Source: Olsenella sp. Marseille-P4559
Lineage (GTDB): Bacteria > Actinomycetota > Coriobacteriia > Coriobacteriales > Atopobiaceae
Assembly (NCBI RefSeq): GCF_900605015.1
Contig: NZ_LR027573.1
Coordinates: 204,375 to 268,374 of the forward strand
Reading direction: 5' to 3'
Length of the DNA stretch: 64,000 nucleotides
Under the pieces are notes generated by a model. The model was not told the DNA's origin. It saw only the letters and a list, made by a program, of their open reading frames with translations, and ran no database searches. Shown here in pieces: positions 1 through 8,400 of the stretch. Numbering within the stretch: the stretch's first letter is position 1; each line of letters begins with the position of its first letter. Position numbers and translations under genes: made by a program.

Positions 1-405
1 CTTCTTGTAGTCGGGCAGGTGGTCAATCATGATGCGGATGTCCTTGACGGCCGTGAGCGTGAGGTTGGCCATCTGTGGGCCCTCCTTGCGCATCTCGTTC
101 ACGTTGAAGAGGTCCAACCCCGAGGAGATGCTGTTCATGTAGTCCACGATGTCATCCATGGCAAGCGCAAGGTCATCGATGTCCGAGCGCTCAATGGGCG
201 TCACGAAGGACGAGTAGAGCTCCTCCATGATGTGCTTGACCTTCTCGTCGCACTTGTTCTCGAAGACCTTCATCTGCGGAATCTCCGAGATGGTCTCGGG
301 GAAGCCGGTGATGATCATCGCATACTCCACGGCCGCGTCCTCAATGCGTGCGGCAAAGTCCTTGAGCAGGGTGTAGAAGACGTCCTCTTTTTTGGCACGG
401 GACAT
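1..405 (-). CDS. DUF47/PhoU-like phosphate transport accessory protein, 3' end missing
   Basis: The N-terminal 135 residues, beginning MSRAKKEDVFYTLLKDFA, match the DUF47 (PhoU-like, all-helical) family. The C-terminus lies beyond the left edge. Family members bind metal through acidic/histidine helices and act with a PiT-type phosphate permease, probably as a cytoplasmic regulator. The ATG at 403-405 is preceded by GGAGAA. The PiT transporter gene lies only 9 bp upstream on the same strand, so the two form an operon, which is the classic arrangement. Family assignment is firm; the precise role is inferred. Confidence 0.85.
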   Translation of the reverse strand, partial: MSRAKKEDVFYTLLKDFAARIEDAAVEYAMIITGFPETISEIPQMKVFENKCDEKVKHIMEELYSSFVTPIERSDIDDLALAMDDIVDYMNSISSGLDLFNVNEMRKEGPQMANLTLTAVKDIRIMIDHLPDYKK

Positions 406-414
406 GGGTTCTCC

Positions 415-1461
415 TTAGAACACGACGAGAAAGAGCTTGGTGAGCAGAAATCCAATGAGACCACAGCCAGGGAACGTGAATACCCAGGCAAGGACCATCT
501 CCTTGGCAACGCCCCAGTTGACGGAGCGGACGTTCTTGGCGGCACCGGCGCCCATCATGGCAGCCGTGGAAGTGTGGGTGGTCGAGACCGGAAGGCCCGT
601 GAGGGTCGCAAGAAGCAGCGACGCCGTCGCGCTCACCGAGGCGGCAAAGCCTTGGTACTGCTCGAGCGAGACCATCTCCATGCCGACCCTCTTGATGATG
701 CGCTTGCCGCCGATAGCGGTGCCGATGGCCATGGCAGCAGCACAGAGAACCTCAATCCACAGGGGGAACTGCGCGCCGTCGACCGACATGCCTTGCGAGA
801 GGAGCACGGCCATCATGGCGGTGGACATGAACTTCTGGCCGTCCTGGGCGCCATGCATGGTTGCCATGCCGGCAGCACCAACGACCTGCCACTTCTTGAA
901 GATGTTATTCATGCGGCGTCGGTCCGACTGGCGAAAGATCACAGGGATTACCCTGGCGATTGCCCAACCAGCGCCATAGCCCAAAACCGACGAGAGGATG
1001 AGACCGTAGACGACCTTGATCCACTCGTTCATGTTCACGCCATCGAGCCCGCCGTGCACAGCGAGCGCGGCACCGGTGAGTCCCGCGATGAGCGCGTGGC
1101 TCTCGGATGTGGGAATGCCAAAGACCCAAGCGATGGATGCCCAAGTCACAATGCCTACGGTTGCCGCCGCAAGGGCAATGAGGGCAGCATGGGTGTCTCC
1201 GCCAAAGTCGACCATGCCGCTCATGGTGTTGGCGACGGCCGTGGAGATGAGCGTCATGCCGATAAGACCCACGAAGTTGCACACCACGCTCATCGCGATG
1301 GCCTGGTTGACGCCAATGGCGCGCGTGCCCACGGGCTCGGCGATGGCATTCGCAGCATCCGTCGCACCATTCACGAGGATGGTCCCGATAACGAGGACCA
1401 TGACCAAGGCGAGGAACGGACTGGTCTGGACGGCCGCGACGAACTGGGAGAAGCTGACCAT
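415..1461 (-). CDS. pit: PiT-family inorganic phosphate transporter
   Basis: A 348-residue integral membrane protein with two PiT signature halves: an N-terminal block around NGATDAANAIAEPVGTRAI and an internally repeated C-terminal block around GLPVSTTHTSTAAMMGAG. PiT proteins import metal-phosphate complexes by proton symport. Hydrophobic segments cover most of the length and a hydrophilic loop near residues 175-200 contains RQSDRRRMNNIFKKW. Length is on the short side of the family. The start is supported by an upstream AAAGGTGA. It precedes the DUF47 gene, so co-transcription is likely. Confidence 0.93.
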   Translation of the reverse strand: MVSFSQFVAAVQTSPFLALVMVLVIGTILVNGATDAANAIAEPVGTRAIGVNQAIAMSVVCNFVGLIGMTLISTAVANTMSGMVDFGGDTHAALIALAAATVGIVTWASIAWVFGIPTSESHALIAGLTGAALAVHGGLDGVNMNEWIKVVYGLILSSVLGYGAGWAIARVIPVIFRQSDRRRMNNIFKKWQVVGAAGMATMHGAQDGQKFMSTAMMAVLLSQGMSVDGAQFPLWIEVLCAAAMAIGTAIGGKRIIKRVGMEMVSLEQYQGFAASVSATASLLLATLTGLPVSTTHTSTAAMMGAGAAKNVRSVNWGVAKEMVLAWVFTFPGCGLIGFLLTKLFLVVF

Positions 1462-1576
1462 GTGGGCGTCACCTTTCGATTGTTGGCCAAAGCATCATAC
1501 CTGATGCAACCAAACACGGCATTCCCACTGCAAGGTTACACGTTACCGACACTCAGTTTGCAGTCTCTTAACGTGA

Positions 1577-1604
1577 GAGACAGGGGGACCGTCCCCTTGT
1601 CTCA
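1577..1604. repeat. GAGACAGGGG/CCCCTTGTCTC palindromic repeat, copy 1
   Basis: Inverted repeat with arms GAGACAGGGGGAC and GTCCCCTTGTCTC. The same element occurs at 22134-22161 and 62827-62855. Every copy is intergenic and the arms would form a strong stem in RNA. Confidence 0.8.
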
Positions 1605-1662
1605 TCCGACGAGGGCCGCATTCCGCTACACGTTCGTCGACGTTTGTGTTGCGACCAGCACG

Positions 1663-1692
1663 CGTCACACATTCGTACACGAATGTGTGACG
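1663..1692. repeat. perfect 14-bp inverted repeat
   Basis: Arms CGTCACACATTCGT and ACGAATGTGTGACG with only AC between them. It lies between two convergently read intergenic ends and could be a regulator site or a hairpin. No second copy was seen. Confidence 0.6.
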
Positions 1693-1771
1693 ACGCGAAG
1701 GAGGAGCAGGGGGCCTGCCTTCCGCGCGGGGCAGCGACGCGGCACCCAGCCCGTACCCGCATCTGCCTCAC

Positions 1772-2566
1772 CTACCAGACGAAACCCCGCCCACTGAGGA
1801 TGCGCTCGAACGCGTGCTCAACGGTATCGGTGCGATAGCGCCCCAGAGGCAGCACCGACGGCTGCGAGGACTCCACCACAATGGGGCAGCCCGCCCACCT
1901 GAGCATCTCCATGTCGTTCTCGGCATCGCCAAAGACCATGCAGTCAGCGGCGTCAATGCCCAGGCGATCGGCCAGCGCCGACAAGGCCATCCCTTTGTCG
2001 ACCCCGTTGGGTACCAGGTCAAGCCACTGCAACCCCGAGACCTTGACCGAGCAACGCCCGCCAAAGCGCTCATGCCAGTGCTTCTCGCGCGGGACCCCAT
2101 CGGTGCAATACGCCGAGACCTTCATAAACGGCTCGGGAACCTGCGTGACGTCACCGAGTTCGGTCACGTTGTAGCCGGTCACATTGGTGAGATGGTCCAC
2201 CAGCTCGGGCGCGCCACTTCGCACGTAGACCGTCCTCATCCCCGAGACTACGGGCTCGCAACCGGGGTCGGACAACATGTCCTCGATGATCTCGTGCGCA
2301 AGGCCATCGTCCATCGTGGCCCTATAGACCAGCTCGCCGCCCATGATGGCAAGCGCGCCGTTCTCGCACACATACGAGATGCGATCGGCAACGGGCGAAA
2401 AAAGCCGCTGCAGGTTGGTGTACTGCCGGCCGGACGCAGGGACAAAGGCGATGCCCGCATCCACGATGCGCTCGACAAGCCCCAGCATCTGCGGCGAGAA
2501 GCGCGGTGCCCAGTTGATGAGCATGGTGCCGTCGATGTCACTGGCAATGAGCTTGGGCGTGTGCAT
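1772..2566 (-). CDS. Cof-type HAD-superfamily phosphatase
   Basis: A 264-residue HAD hydrolase. Motif I is DIDGTML at residues 10-16, motif II is the Ser in PASGRQY, the motif III lysine is in NGVDKG, and motif IV is FGDAENDMEM near residue 215. The large cap between motifs II and III makes it subclass IIB, whose members dephosphorylate sugar phosphates, pyridoxal phosphate or FMN-pathway intermediates. A GGAGATCCC ribosome site precedes ATG. It stands alone, so the substrate cannot be read from context. Confidence 0.9.
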   Translation of the reverse strand: MHTPKLIASDIDGTMLINWAPRFSPQMLGLVERIVDAGIAFVPASGRQYTNLQRLFSPVADRISYVCENGALAIMGGELVYRATMDDGLAHEIIEDMLSDPGCEPVVSGMRTVYVRSGAPELVDHLTNVTGYNVTELGDVTQVPEPFMKVSAYCTDGVPREKHWHERFGGRCSVKVSGLQWLDLVPNGVDKGMALSALADRLGIDAADCMVFGDAENDMEMLRWAGCPIVVESSQPSVLPLGRYRTDTVEHAFERILSGRGFVW

Positions 2567-2741
2567 GGGATCTCCTTGTGGCGTGGGGCCAGGCCGAGGG
2601 TTGCTTTTACCCTATCTCCGATGAGGGGCTACCGTCTAGGGCCGCTGCCGACTCGTGGAAAACCGACGGTTGGGCAGCTTTAACCGTTCGGAAAACCCAT
2701 AAACGGCGAGAAGTCACGAGAGGGGGCCGGCGACACGGGTG

Positions 2742-3110
2742 GCCCTGTCAGCAACTCGAAGTCGTGCGTACGCACCATGCCCAAGTTCTGCCAGGACTCC
2801 TACGTTTGCCCAGCTTGGAGCGGAAAGCATGGCAACGGAAGGGGGTCGTGCGTACGCGCGACCCCTAAGATTTGCCACGACCATCTCGCCCAACTGGGGA
2901 AACGCACAGGCCTTGTCAGAAAAGTCGGGCTGAGCGTACGCATGAGTGGAACTTCTCGCCACCCAGAGGCCTTGATGGTCCACAGTGGCAGAGAATCCCA
3001 CCCGTGCGTACGCACAACTGAGACTTGCTGACAATCACGGCCTCCAAGAGCCCCATGCCGGCAGGAAACTGCCCTCGTGCGTACGCACACCATCGCGTCT
3101 GTTGGACCGC
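2742..3110. repeat. array of five GTGCGTACGCAC-centred palindromic elements
   Basis: Cores lie at 2764-2775, 2848-2859, 2932-2943, 3004-3015 and 3077-3088, spaced 84, 84, 72 and 73 bp. Each core is flanked on both sides, in mirror orientation, by a roughly 18-20 bp arm resembling GACCCCAAGTTCTGCCA. Each unit is therefore a ~50-bp imperfect palindrome. The array fills the gap between the HAD gene and the MarR operon. No ORF in it looks real. A diverged sixth copy is at 18108-18166. Confidence 0.8.
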
Positions 3111-3152
3111 CCCAAGAGCCCCGCCGAGAACCGCCTCCGCACCCCAAAATCC

Positions 3153-3164
3153 TTGATGCATCAA
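3153..3164. promoter_or_regulatory. distal MarR-type operator TTGATGCATCAA
   Basis: Perfect 12-bp palindrome, identical to the one at 3229-3240 and 76 bp upstream of it. It lies before a MarR gene and its efflux pump and is probably a second binding site for that autorepressor. Confidence 0.65.
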
Positions 3165-3228
3165 CTTTGTGATGGCTGCCAATGCTGGCCAACGCGCTCA
3201 TGCTCCGCGCTAGGTTGGAACTATTTAC

Positions 3229-3240
3229 TTGATGCATCAA
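3229..3240. promoter_or_regulatory. proximal MarR-type operator TTGATGCATCAA
   Basis: Perfect palindrome ending 22 bp before the chosen MarR start and preceded by ATTTAC. Its position overlaps the expected promoter, as for a repressor. Confidence 0.7.
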
Positions 3241-3262
3241 CCAATGACCGAAGGTGGCCGCT

Positions 3263-3748
3263 GTGGAACAAGAGGGGCGCTCCCTCAACGATATGCACAT
3301 GGCACTCTCCCGCGCCTGTCACGCGCAGACGAACTACCTGCGCCCGCGCATGGCGCGCCTGGGCCTTTGCCCCGGCCAGCCAAAGCTCCTCGCCTACCTG
3401 ACCATACACGGCACAAGCAACCAGCACGAGATGGCACGCTACATCGAGGTGGATGACGCCGCAGTCTCGCGCATGCTCGACCTGCTCCGCCAGGCGGGCT
3501 TTGTGCGCACCACATGCGGGCAAGACCGGCGCACCAAGGCCAAGGCCGCAGAGCTCACCGTAACGGGCCACGGTGCCCTTGCTGCCTGGGACAACGTCTG
3601 TGACAACGAACAAGAAGCTATGCTCGCCGGCCTGAGCGGCGAGGAGCGCGAGACCCTCGCGGCACTCCTTGGGCGCGCCCACGCGAACCTCGCCGCCGCC
3701 AATGCCCAGGCGCAACTGCGGCCACCCCAAAAAGGAGGCCTGCGATGA
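3263..3748 (+). CDS. MarR-family transcriptional regulator of the adjacent exporter
   Basis: A winged-helix MarR protein of 161 residues. The DNA-binding part runs from TNYLRPRMARLG through EMARYIEVDDAAVSRMLDLL (recognition helix) to the wing with CGQDRRTKAKAAELT. The start is taken as GTG at 3263, five bases after AAGGTGG; a GTG at 3254 is the alternative. The stop overlaps the ABC transporter start (ATGA). Two TTGATGCATCAA palindromes upstream suggest autorepression relieved by a drug-like ligand. Confidence 0.88.
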   Translation: MEQEGRSLNDMHMALSRACHAQTNYLRPRMARLGLCPGQPKLLAYLTIHGTSNQHEMARYIEVDDAAVSRMLDLLRQAGFVRTTCGQDRRTKAKAAELTVTGHGALAAWDNVCDNEQEAMLAGLSGEERETLAALLGRAHANLAAANAQAQLRPPQKGGLR

Positions 3749-5559
3749 GTGACCTCCACCTTGTCTCTCGCTGCCTCAAGCCCTACCGCAGGCAGTTTGC
3801 GCTTGCGGCACTCTGTGCCTTTGCCGAGGCAACGCTTGAGCTCTGCATTCCCTTTGTGATGGCAAGCATCGTCGACGTGGGCGTGACCGCCGGCGACATG
3901 GGGCTTGTCCTCTCGCTGGGCGCCCGCATGGTGGCGCTCTCCGTGTGCGCGGGCGCCTTGGGGCTTGGCTACGCGCACTTCTCGGCCGAGGCTGCGATGG
4001 GCTTTGGTGCGGGCCTGCGCGAGGCCGAGTACGCTCACGTGCAGGAACTTGCCTTTTCGAACCTCGATGACTTTGACACGTCTTCCCTGGTCACGCGCAT
4101 GACCACCGATGTCACCGTGATTCAAAACGCCCTCGTGATGGGATTCAGGCCCATGCTGAGAGGGCCAGTCATGCTCGTGTGCGGACTCATCATTGCCTGC
4201 ACCATGAGCGCCAGGCTCGCTGTGGTCTTCTTTGTGATACTGCCTGCGCTGGCCTGCGCCCTCGCGCTTATCGTGCACCACGTGGCACCGCTCTTTGGGG
4301 CCATGCAGCACGCAATGGACCAGCTCAACGACACGTTGCAGGAGAATCTCGTTGCCATCCGCGCCATCAAGGCTTACGTACGAGAAGACTATGTGGCCGA
4401 GCGCTTCGAAGGGGTCAACGCGCGCCTTGCCAACGCAGCCACGCGCACCTTTAGGACCGCAGTGATCAACACGCCCGTCTTCACGCTCTCGATGAACGTG
4501 GCCAGTGTGGCGCTCCTCTGGTTTGGCGGCCAGATGATCATGGCGGGCGAGATGGGCGTGGGCACGCTTACCGGCTTCATGAGCTACGTCCTTCTCATCA
4601 TGAACTCCTTGATGATGATCTCGAACGTGTTTCTGCTGCTGGCACGTGCCATCACAAGCGTCCATCGCGTGAGCGAAGTGCTGTGCGAGACGCCCTCCAT
4701 CAAGAGCCCCGCAGAGGGCATCGACCACGTGGACACAGGCGAGGTCACGTTTCGCGACGTGAGCTTCAGGTACTCTCCTACGGCTGAGAAGGACGTCCTC
4801 TCGCACATTAGCCTGCACTTCCCCGCAGGCTCCACCATAGGCGTGCTCGGCGCCACGGGCTCGGGCAAGACCTCGCTCGTGCAGCTCATGGCGCGTCTCT
4901 ACGACGCCAGCTCTGGAGGCGTCGAGGTGGGTGGCCATGACGTGCGCGCGTACGACCTCGCCGCGCTGCGCGACGGCGTGGGCATCGTGCTCCAGAAAAA
5001 CGTGCTGTTCACGGGCACCGTTCGAGAGAACCTTCACTGGGGTGACGCCACGGCCACAGACGACGAGCTGCTACGCGCCTGCCAGCTCGCCTGCGCCGAC
5101 GAGTTTCTCGACCGCATCGGCGGCCTCGACGCAGACCTTGGACATGGTGGCGGCAACGTCTCTGGTGGCCAGAAGCAGCGACTCTGCATTGCTCGCACGC
5201 TGCTCAAGCACCCGCGCGTGCTGGTCTTTGACGACTCGACCTCCGCGTGCGACATGGCCACAGACGCCCGCATCCGCGAGAACCTCTCCGCACTCACGGA
5301 TGTCACGAAGGTCGTGATTGCCCAGCGCGTGGCGTCGGTCATGGATGCCGACCAGATCGTGGTCCTCGAGGACGGCCACGTTCACGCCACGGGCACGCAC
5401 GCAGAGCTCATGCAGACCGACAACATCTACCGCGAACTCTACGAGTCGCAGGTGGGAGGCACGGCCGAGACGGACACCACAAGCGGGACAGCCGCCGCAG
5501 GCGAGAATACCGCGACCGCCGCCCCCAGAGCCGGAAAGGGGGCCCGCGATGAGCAATAG
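3745..5559 (+). CDS. ABC exporter half-transporter A (degenerate nucleotide site)
   Basis: A 604-residue protein with an N-terminal six-helix exporter domain (residues ~15-310) and a C-terminal ATPase domain. The Walker A is GATGSGKTS and the signature is VSGGQKQR. The Walker B is VLVFDDSTSACD, where Asp replaces the catalytic Glu. That substitution is typical of the degenerate half of heterodimeric type IV exporters such as LmrCD, BmrCD and TmrAB. AAGGAGG precedes the start. The last ~40 residues are a Thr/Ala-rich tail. It pairs with the next gene. Confidence 0.92.
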   Translation: MSDLHLVSRCLKPYRRQFALAALCAFAEATLELCIPFVMASIVDVGVTAGDMGLVLSLGARMVALSVCAGALGLGYAHFSAEAAMGFGAGLREAEYAHVQELAFSNLDDFDTSSLVTRMTTDVTVIQNALVMGFRPMLRGPVMLVCGLIIACTMSARLAVVFFVILPALACALALIVHHVAPLFGAMQHAMDQLNDTLQENLVAIRAIKAYVREDYVAERFEGVNARLANAATRTFRTAVINTPVFTLSMNVASVALLWFGGQMIMAGEMGVGTLTGFMSYVLLIMNSLMMISNVFLLLARAITSVHRVSEVLCETPSIKSPAEGIDHVDTGEVTFRDVSFRYSPTAEKDVLSHISLHFPAGSTIGVLGATGSGKTSLVQLMARLYDASSGGVEVGGHDVRAYDLAALRDGVGIVLQKNVLFTGTVRENLHWGDATATDDELLRACQLACADEFLDRIGGLDADLGHGGGNVSGGQKQRLCIARTLLKHPRVLVFDDSTSACDMATDARIRENLSALTDVTKVVIAQRVASVMDADQIVVLEDGHVHATGTHAELMQTDNIYRELYESQVGGTAETDTTSGTAAAGENTATAAPRAGKGARDEQ

Positions 5560-7405
5560 GGGCGGGGCACCGGCAGGCCCCAAGGACCTGCGCCACACGC
5601 TGAGGAGGTTCATCGCATACCTCGGCCACGCCCGCTGGCAGCTTCTGGCCGTGGCGGTGCTGGTATGCGCGGCGGGTGGCGCAAACCTTGCCGGAACGTA
5701 CATGATCAAACCCGTCGTCGACGCCGTGGGCGCGGGAGACTGGACGCGCTTTGCCCATCTCGTTGCCCTCACCGCGGCCATCTATGCCACCGGCGTTGTC
5801 GCGAGTGTGGGCTACACCCAGACCATGGTGCGCGCGGCGCAGCGGGTGGTCTCTGACATTCGCCGCGACCTACTTGGGCACATTGAGACGCTGCCGCTCT
5901 CGTGGTTCGACCGAACGCGCAACGGCGATGTGATGAGCTACTTCACAAACGATGTGGACACCATCTCGGAGGCGCTCAACAACGGCTTTGCCAACATGGT
6001 GCAGGCAGCCGTCCAGACCGTGGGAACCATTGTGCTTCTCGTTGCCCTGGATTGGAGGCTCACGCTCATCACGCTGGCCTGCGACGCAATCATTGTGCTC
6101 TACGCGCGTTTCTCCGGCAGGCGCTCCAAGCGGCTCTTCTCGCAGCAGCAGCGCACCCTTGGCGCGCTTGACGGCTACGTGGAGGAGATGATCGCTGGGC
6201 AGAAGGTCGTAAAGGTCTTCGGCCACGAGGCCGAGAACCTCAAGGGCTTCAAGGCCTTGAACGAGGCCTTGCGCACAAGCGGTACCGGGGCCCAGGCCTA
6301 CGCATCGACGATGGTGCCGGTGACGGTGGCCATCTCGTACACCAACTATGCCGTGGTAGCCGTCGTGGGCGCCTCGCTTGCCATCGCTGGGCACATGAGC
6401 GTGGGAAGCCTTGCCAGCTACCTGGTCTTTGTTCGCCAGGCAGCCATGCCCATCAACCAGCTCACGCAGCTCGGCAACTTCATGCTCACGGCCCTTGCCG
6501 GCGCGGAGCGGGTCTTCTCCGTTATGGAGGAGCCTGCAGAGGTAGACGAGGGCACGATCACGCTCGAGCGCGTGGACGCGGCCGGTGACGCGAAGGATGA
6601 CGAGAGGCACCGCATGGCCGCCGGCGCCGCTGGCTGGCAGTGGCGCCGCGAGGACGGCAGCACGGTCCCTCTCGCCGGGGACGTGCGCTTTGGCAACGTC
6701 ACCTTTGGCTACGAAGAGGGGCAGACGGTCCTGGCAAACCTGACGCTCTTTGCAAAGCCCGGGCAGAAGATCGCCTTTGTCGGCTCCACCGGCGCGGGCA
6801 AGACCACCATCACGAATCTCATCAACCGCTTTTACGACGTGCGCGGCGGCGAGATAACCTACGATGGCCTCGATGTGCGCGACATCAAGAAATCCTCGCT
6901 TCGCTCGTCTTTGGGCATCGTGCTGCAAGACACCCACCTCTTCCGCGGAAGTATCGCCGACAACATCCGCTTTGGCAGACTCAACGCCACCGACGAGGAG
7001 GTGCGCCATGCGGCGCGCGTGGCCAACGCAGACTCGTTTATCTCGCGTCTGCCACAGGGCTATGACACGCTGGTCACCGCCGATGGCGCAAACCTCAGCC
7101 AGGGACAGCGCCAGCTCATCGCCATTGCCCGCGCAGCCGTGAGCAACCCGCCCGTCCTCATTCTGGACGAGGCAACCTCGAGCGTGGACACGCGCACCGA
7201 GGCGCTTATCGCACGTGGCATGGATGCGCTCATGCGTGGCCGGACAGTCTTCGTGATTGCGCACCGGCTCTCTACCGTGCGCAACGCAAATGCGATCATG
7301 GTGCTTGAGCACGGGCGCATTGTGGAACGCGGAACCCATGACGAGCTTCTGGCGCAGCATGGCGAGTACTGGCAGCTGTGGACGGGGGCGCGCGAGCTGG
7401 AGTAG
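5549..7405 (+). CDS. ABC exporter half-transporter B (canonical nucleotide site)
   Basis: A 618-residue partner of the preceding gene, whose reading frame it overlaps by 11 bp. The ATG at 5549 follows GGAAAGGGGG and gives MSNRGGAPAG; longer upstream readings lie inside the first gene. Six transmembrane helices precede an ATPase domain with Walker A GSTGAGKTT, signature LSQGQRQL and an intact Walker B, LILDEATSSVD. A linker of ~70 polar residues between the two domains (EVDEGTITLERVDAAGDAK onward) is longer than usual. Likely multidrug or lipid export. Confidence 0.92.
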   Translation: MSNRGGAPAGPKDLRHTLRRFIAYLGHARWQLLAVAVLVCAAGGANLAGTYMIKPVVDAVGAGDWTRFAHLVALTAAIYATGVVASVGYTQTMVRAAQRVVSDIRRDLLGHIETLPLSWFDRTRNGDVMSYFTNDVDTISEALNNGFANMVQAAVQTVGTIVLLVALDWRLTLITLACDAIIVLYARFSGRRSKRLFSQQQRTLGALDGYVEEMIAGQKVVKVFGHEAENLKGFKALNEALRTSGTGAQAYASTMVPVTVAISYTNYAVVAVVGASLAIAGHMSVGSLASYLVFVRQAAMPINQLTQLGNFMLTALAGAERVFSVMEEPAEVDEGTITLERVDAAGDAKDDERHRMAAGAAGWQWRREDGSTVPLAGDVRFGNVTFGYEEGQTVLANLTLFAKPGQKIAFVGSTGAGKTTITNLINRFYDVRGGEITYDGLDVRDIKKSSLRSSLGIVLQDTHLFRGSIADNIRFGRLNATDEEVRHAARVANADSFISRLPQGYDTLVTADGANLSQGQRQLIAIARAAVSNPPVLILDEATSSVDTRTEALIARGMDALMRGRTVFVIAHRLSTVRNANAIMVLEHGRIVERGTHDELLAQHGEYWQLWTGARELE

Positions 7406-7487
7406 AGGCGCAGGTTGGCGCGGCGGACCATCCTCTCGCCCAGCGAACTGGGTGCCCCAGCCGGCGCACGCCAATGACGGGCACTGA

Positions 7488-8261
7488 CTAGTAGAGAAGC
7501 TCGACCCCGAGCTCCTCGCAACGGTCGACCCATTCCTGCGAGGGCCGCTCGTCCGTCACGAGGTAGGAGACTTCCGACAGGCTCACCAAGTCGAGGAAGG
7601 CAACGCGATCGAACTTCGTGTGGTCGGCTAGAACCGCAACCCTGTCCGCCGCCTGGATGATGGCACGCTTCACCTGTACCTCGTCCTCGTTGGAGTCGGT
7701 GACCCTTCCCGAGAGGTCGAGGGCAGCGCACCCTATGAGGGCAAGGTTGACGTGGAAGCGAAGGATCGACTGGACGGCCGTCTCGCCTTGGAACGCAAGG
7801 GTGCCGCTGTTGAACTGACCGCCGCTCGAGATGAGCTCGAAGCCCTGCTCGTTGGCGTCGAGAAACGGGACGACCGAGCTCGTGACCACCTTTAGGCTCG
7901 GGGCTGCGTCCATCGCGCGCAGGACGCCGAGGGCCGTGCTGCTCGCGTCAACGGCAATAGAGGAGCATCCGTTGGCCAGGTGGGCGGCCTTCAGGGCGAT
8001 GAGCTTCTTCTCATTGGATTGTCGGGAGCGGCGCTCCATGAAGCGTACGCCGCTCCTGGACACGGTGGAGTTCCAGATGGCCCCACCGTAGACCCTCGTG
8101 ACAAAGCCTTGCTCCTCAAGCTTGTCCAGGTCACGCCTGACGGTCTCCTGCGTGATTCCCCAGCGGTTGCTCAGGTCAGAGACTGACACCCTGCCCTTTG
8201 AGGCATGAATGTAGCTCTTTATCTCCTCTTGTCTCTCGACGCCCCTCATCGTGGCCCCCAT
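7488..8261 (-). CDS. DeoR-family transcriptional regulator
   Basis: N-terminal DeoR helix-turn-helix (RQEEIKSYIHASKGRVSVSD, then ITQETVRRDLDKLEEQGFV) and a C-terminal sugar-phosphate-sensing domain with the conserved GG(A) after the wing and DHTKFDRVAF near the end. DeoR proteins repress sugar operons and respond to phosphorylated sugars. The gene is last in the minus-strand carbohydrate cluster and is its natural regulator. ATG at 8261 or 8249 fits the family better than the upstream 8285. Inverted GAATAATCT repeats lie just upstream. Confidence 0.88.
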   Translation of the reverse strand: MGATMRGVERQEEIKSYIHASKGRVSVSDLSNRWGITQETVRRDLDKLEEQGFVTRVYGGAIWNSTVSRSGVRFMERRSRQSNEKKLIALKAAHLANGCSSIAVDASSTALGVLRAMDAAPSLKVVTSSVVPFLDANEQGFELISSGGQFNSGTLAFQGETAVQSILRFHVNLALIGCAALDLSGRVTDSNEDEVQVKRAIIQAADRVAVLADHTKFDRVAFLDLVSLSEVSYLVTDERPSQEWVDRCEELGVELLY

Positions 8262-8292
8262 GCTCGCCCAAATAGCAATTTCCAACCATTAT

Positions 8293-8329
8293 GAATAATC
8301 TAATCTACAAACTTGCACAGAGATTATTC
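8293..8329. promoter_or_regulatory. inverted GAATAATCT repeats before the DeoR gene
   Basis: Arms GAATAATCT (8293-8301) and AGATTATTC (8321-8329) are perfect inverts, 19 bp apart, in an AT-rich patch. GAATAATTCT also occurs at 17349-17358, before the first gene of the same cluster. The pair is a candidate DeoR operator. Confidence 0.55.
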
Positions 8330-8400
8330 TTGCGAAACGCAGGCGCCAATCAGATAAGTGGAGCTCAGGCACGCCGCCGCGCAAGCCTGGAGGCGCGGGG

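Larger units (their letters stand above)
1462..1771. other. intergenic gap with two palindromes
   Basis: No gene seen. The gap holds the promoter side of the phosphate genes, one copy of the GAGACA-GGGGAC palindromic repeat (1577-1604) and a long perfect hairpin (1663-1692). Confidence 0.7.
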
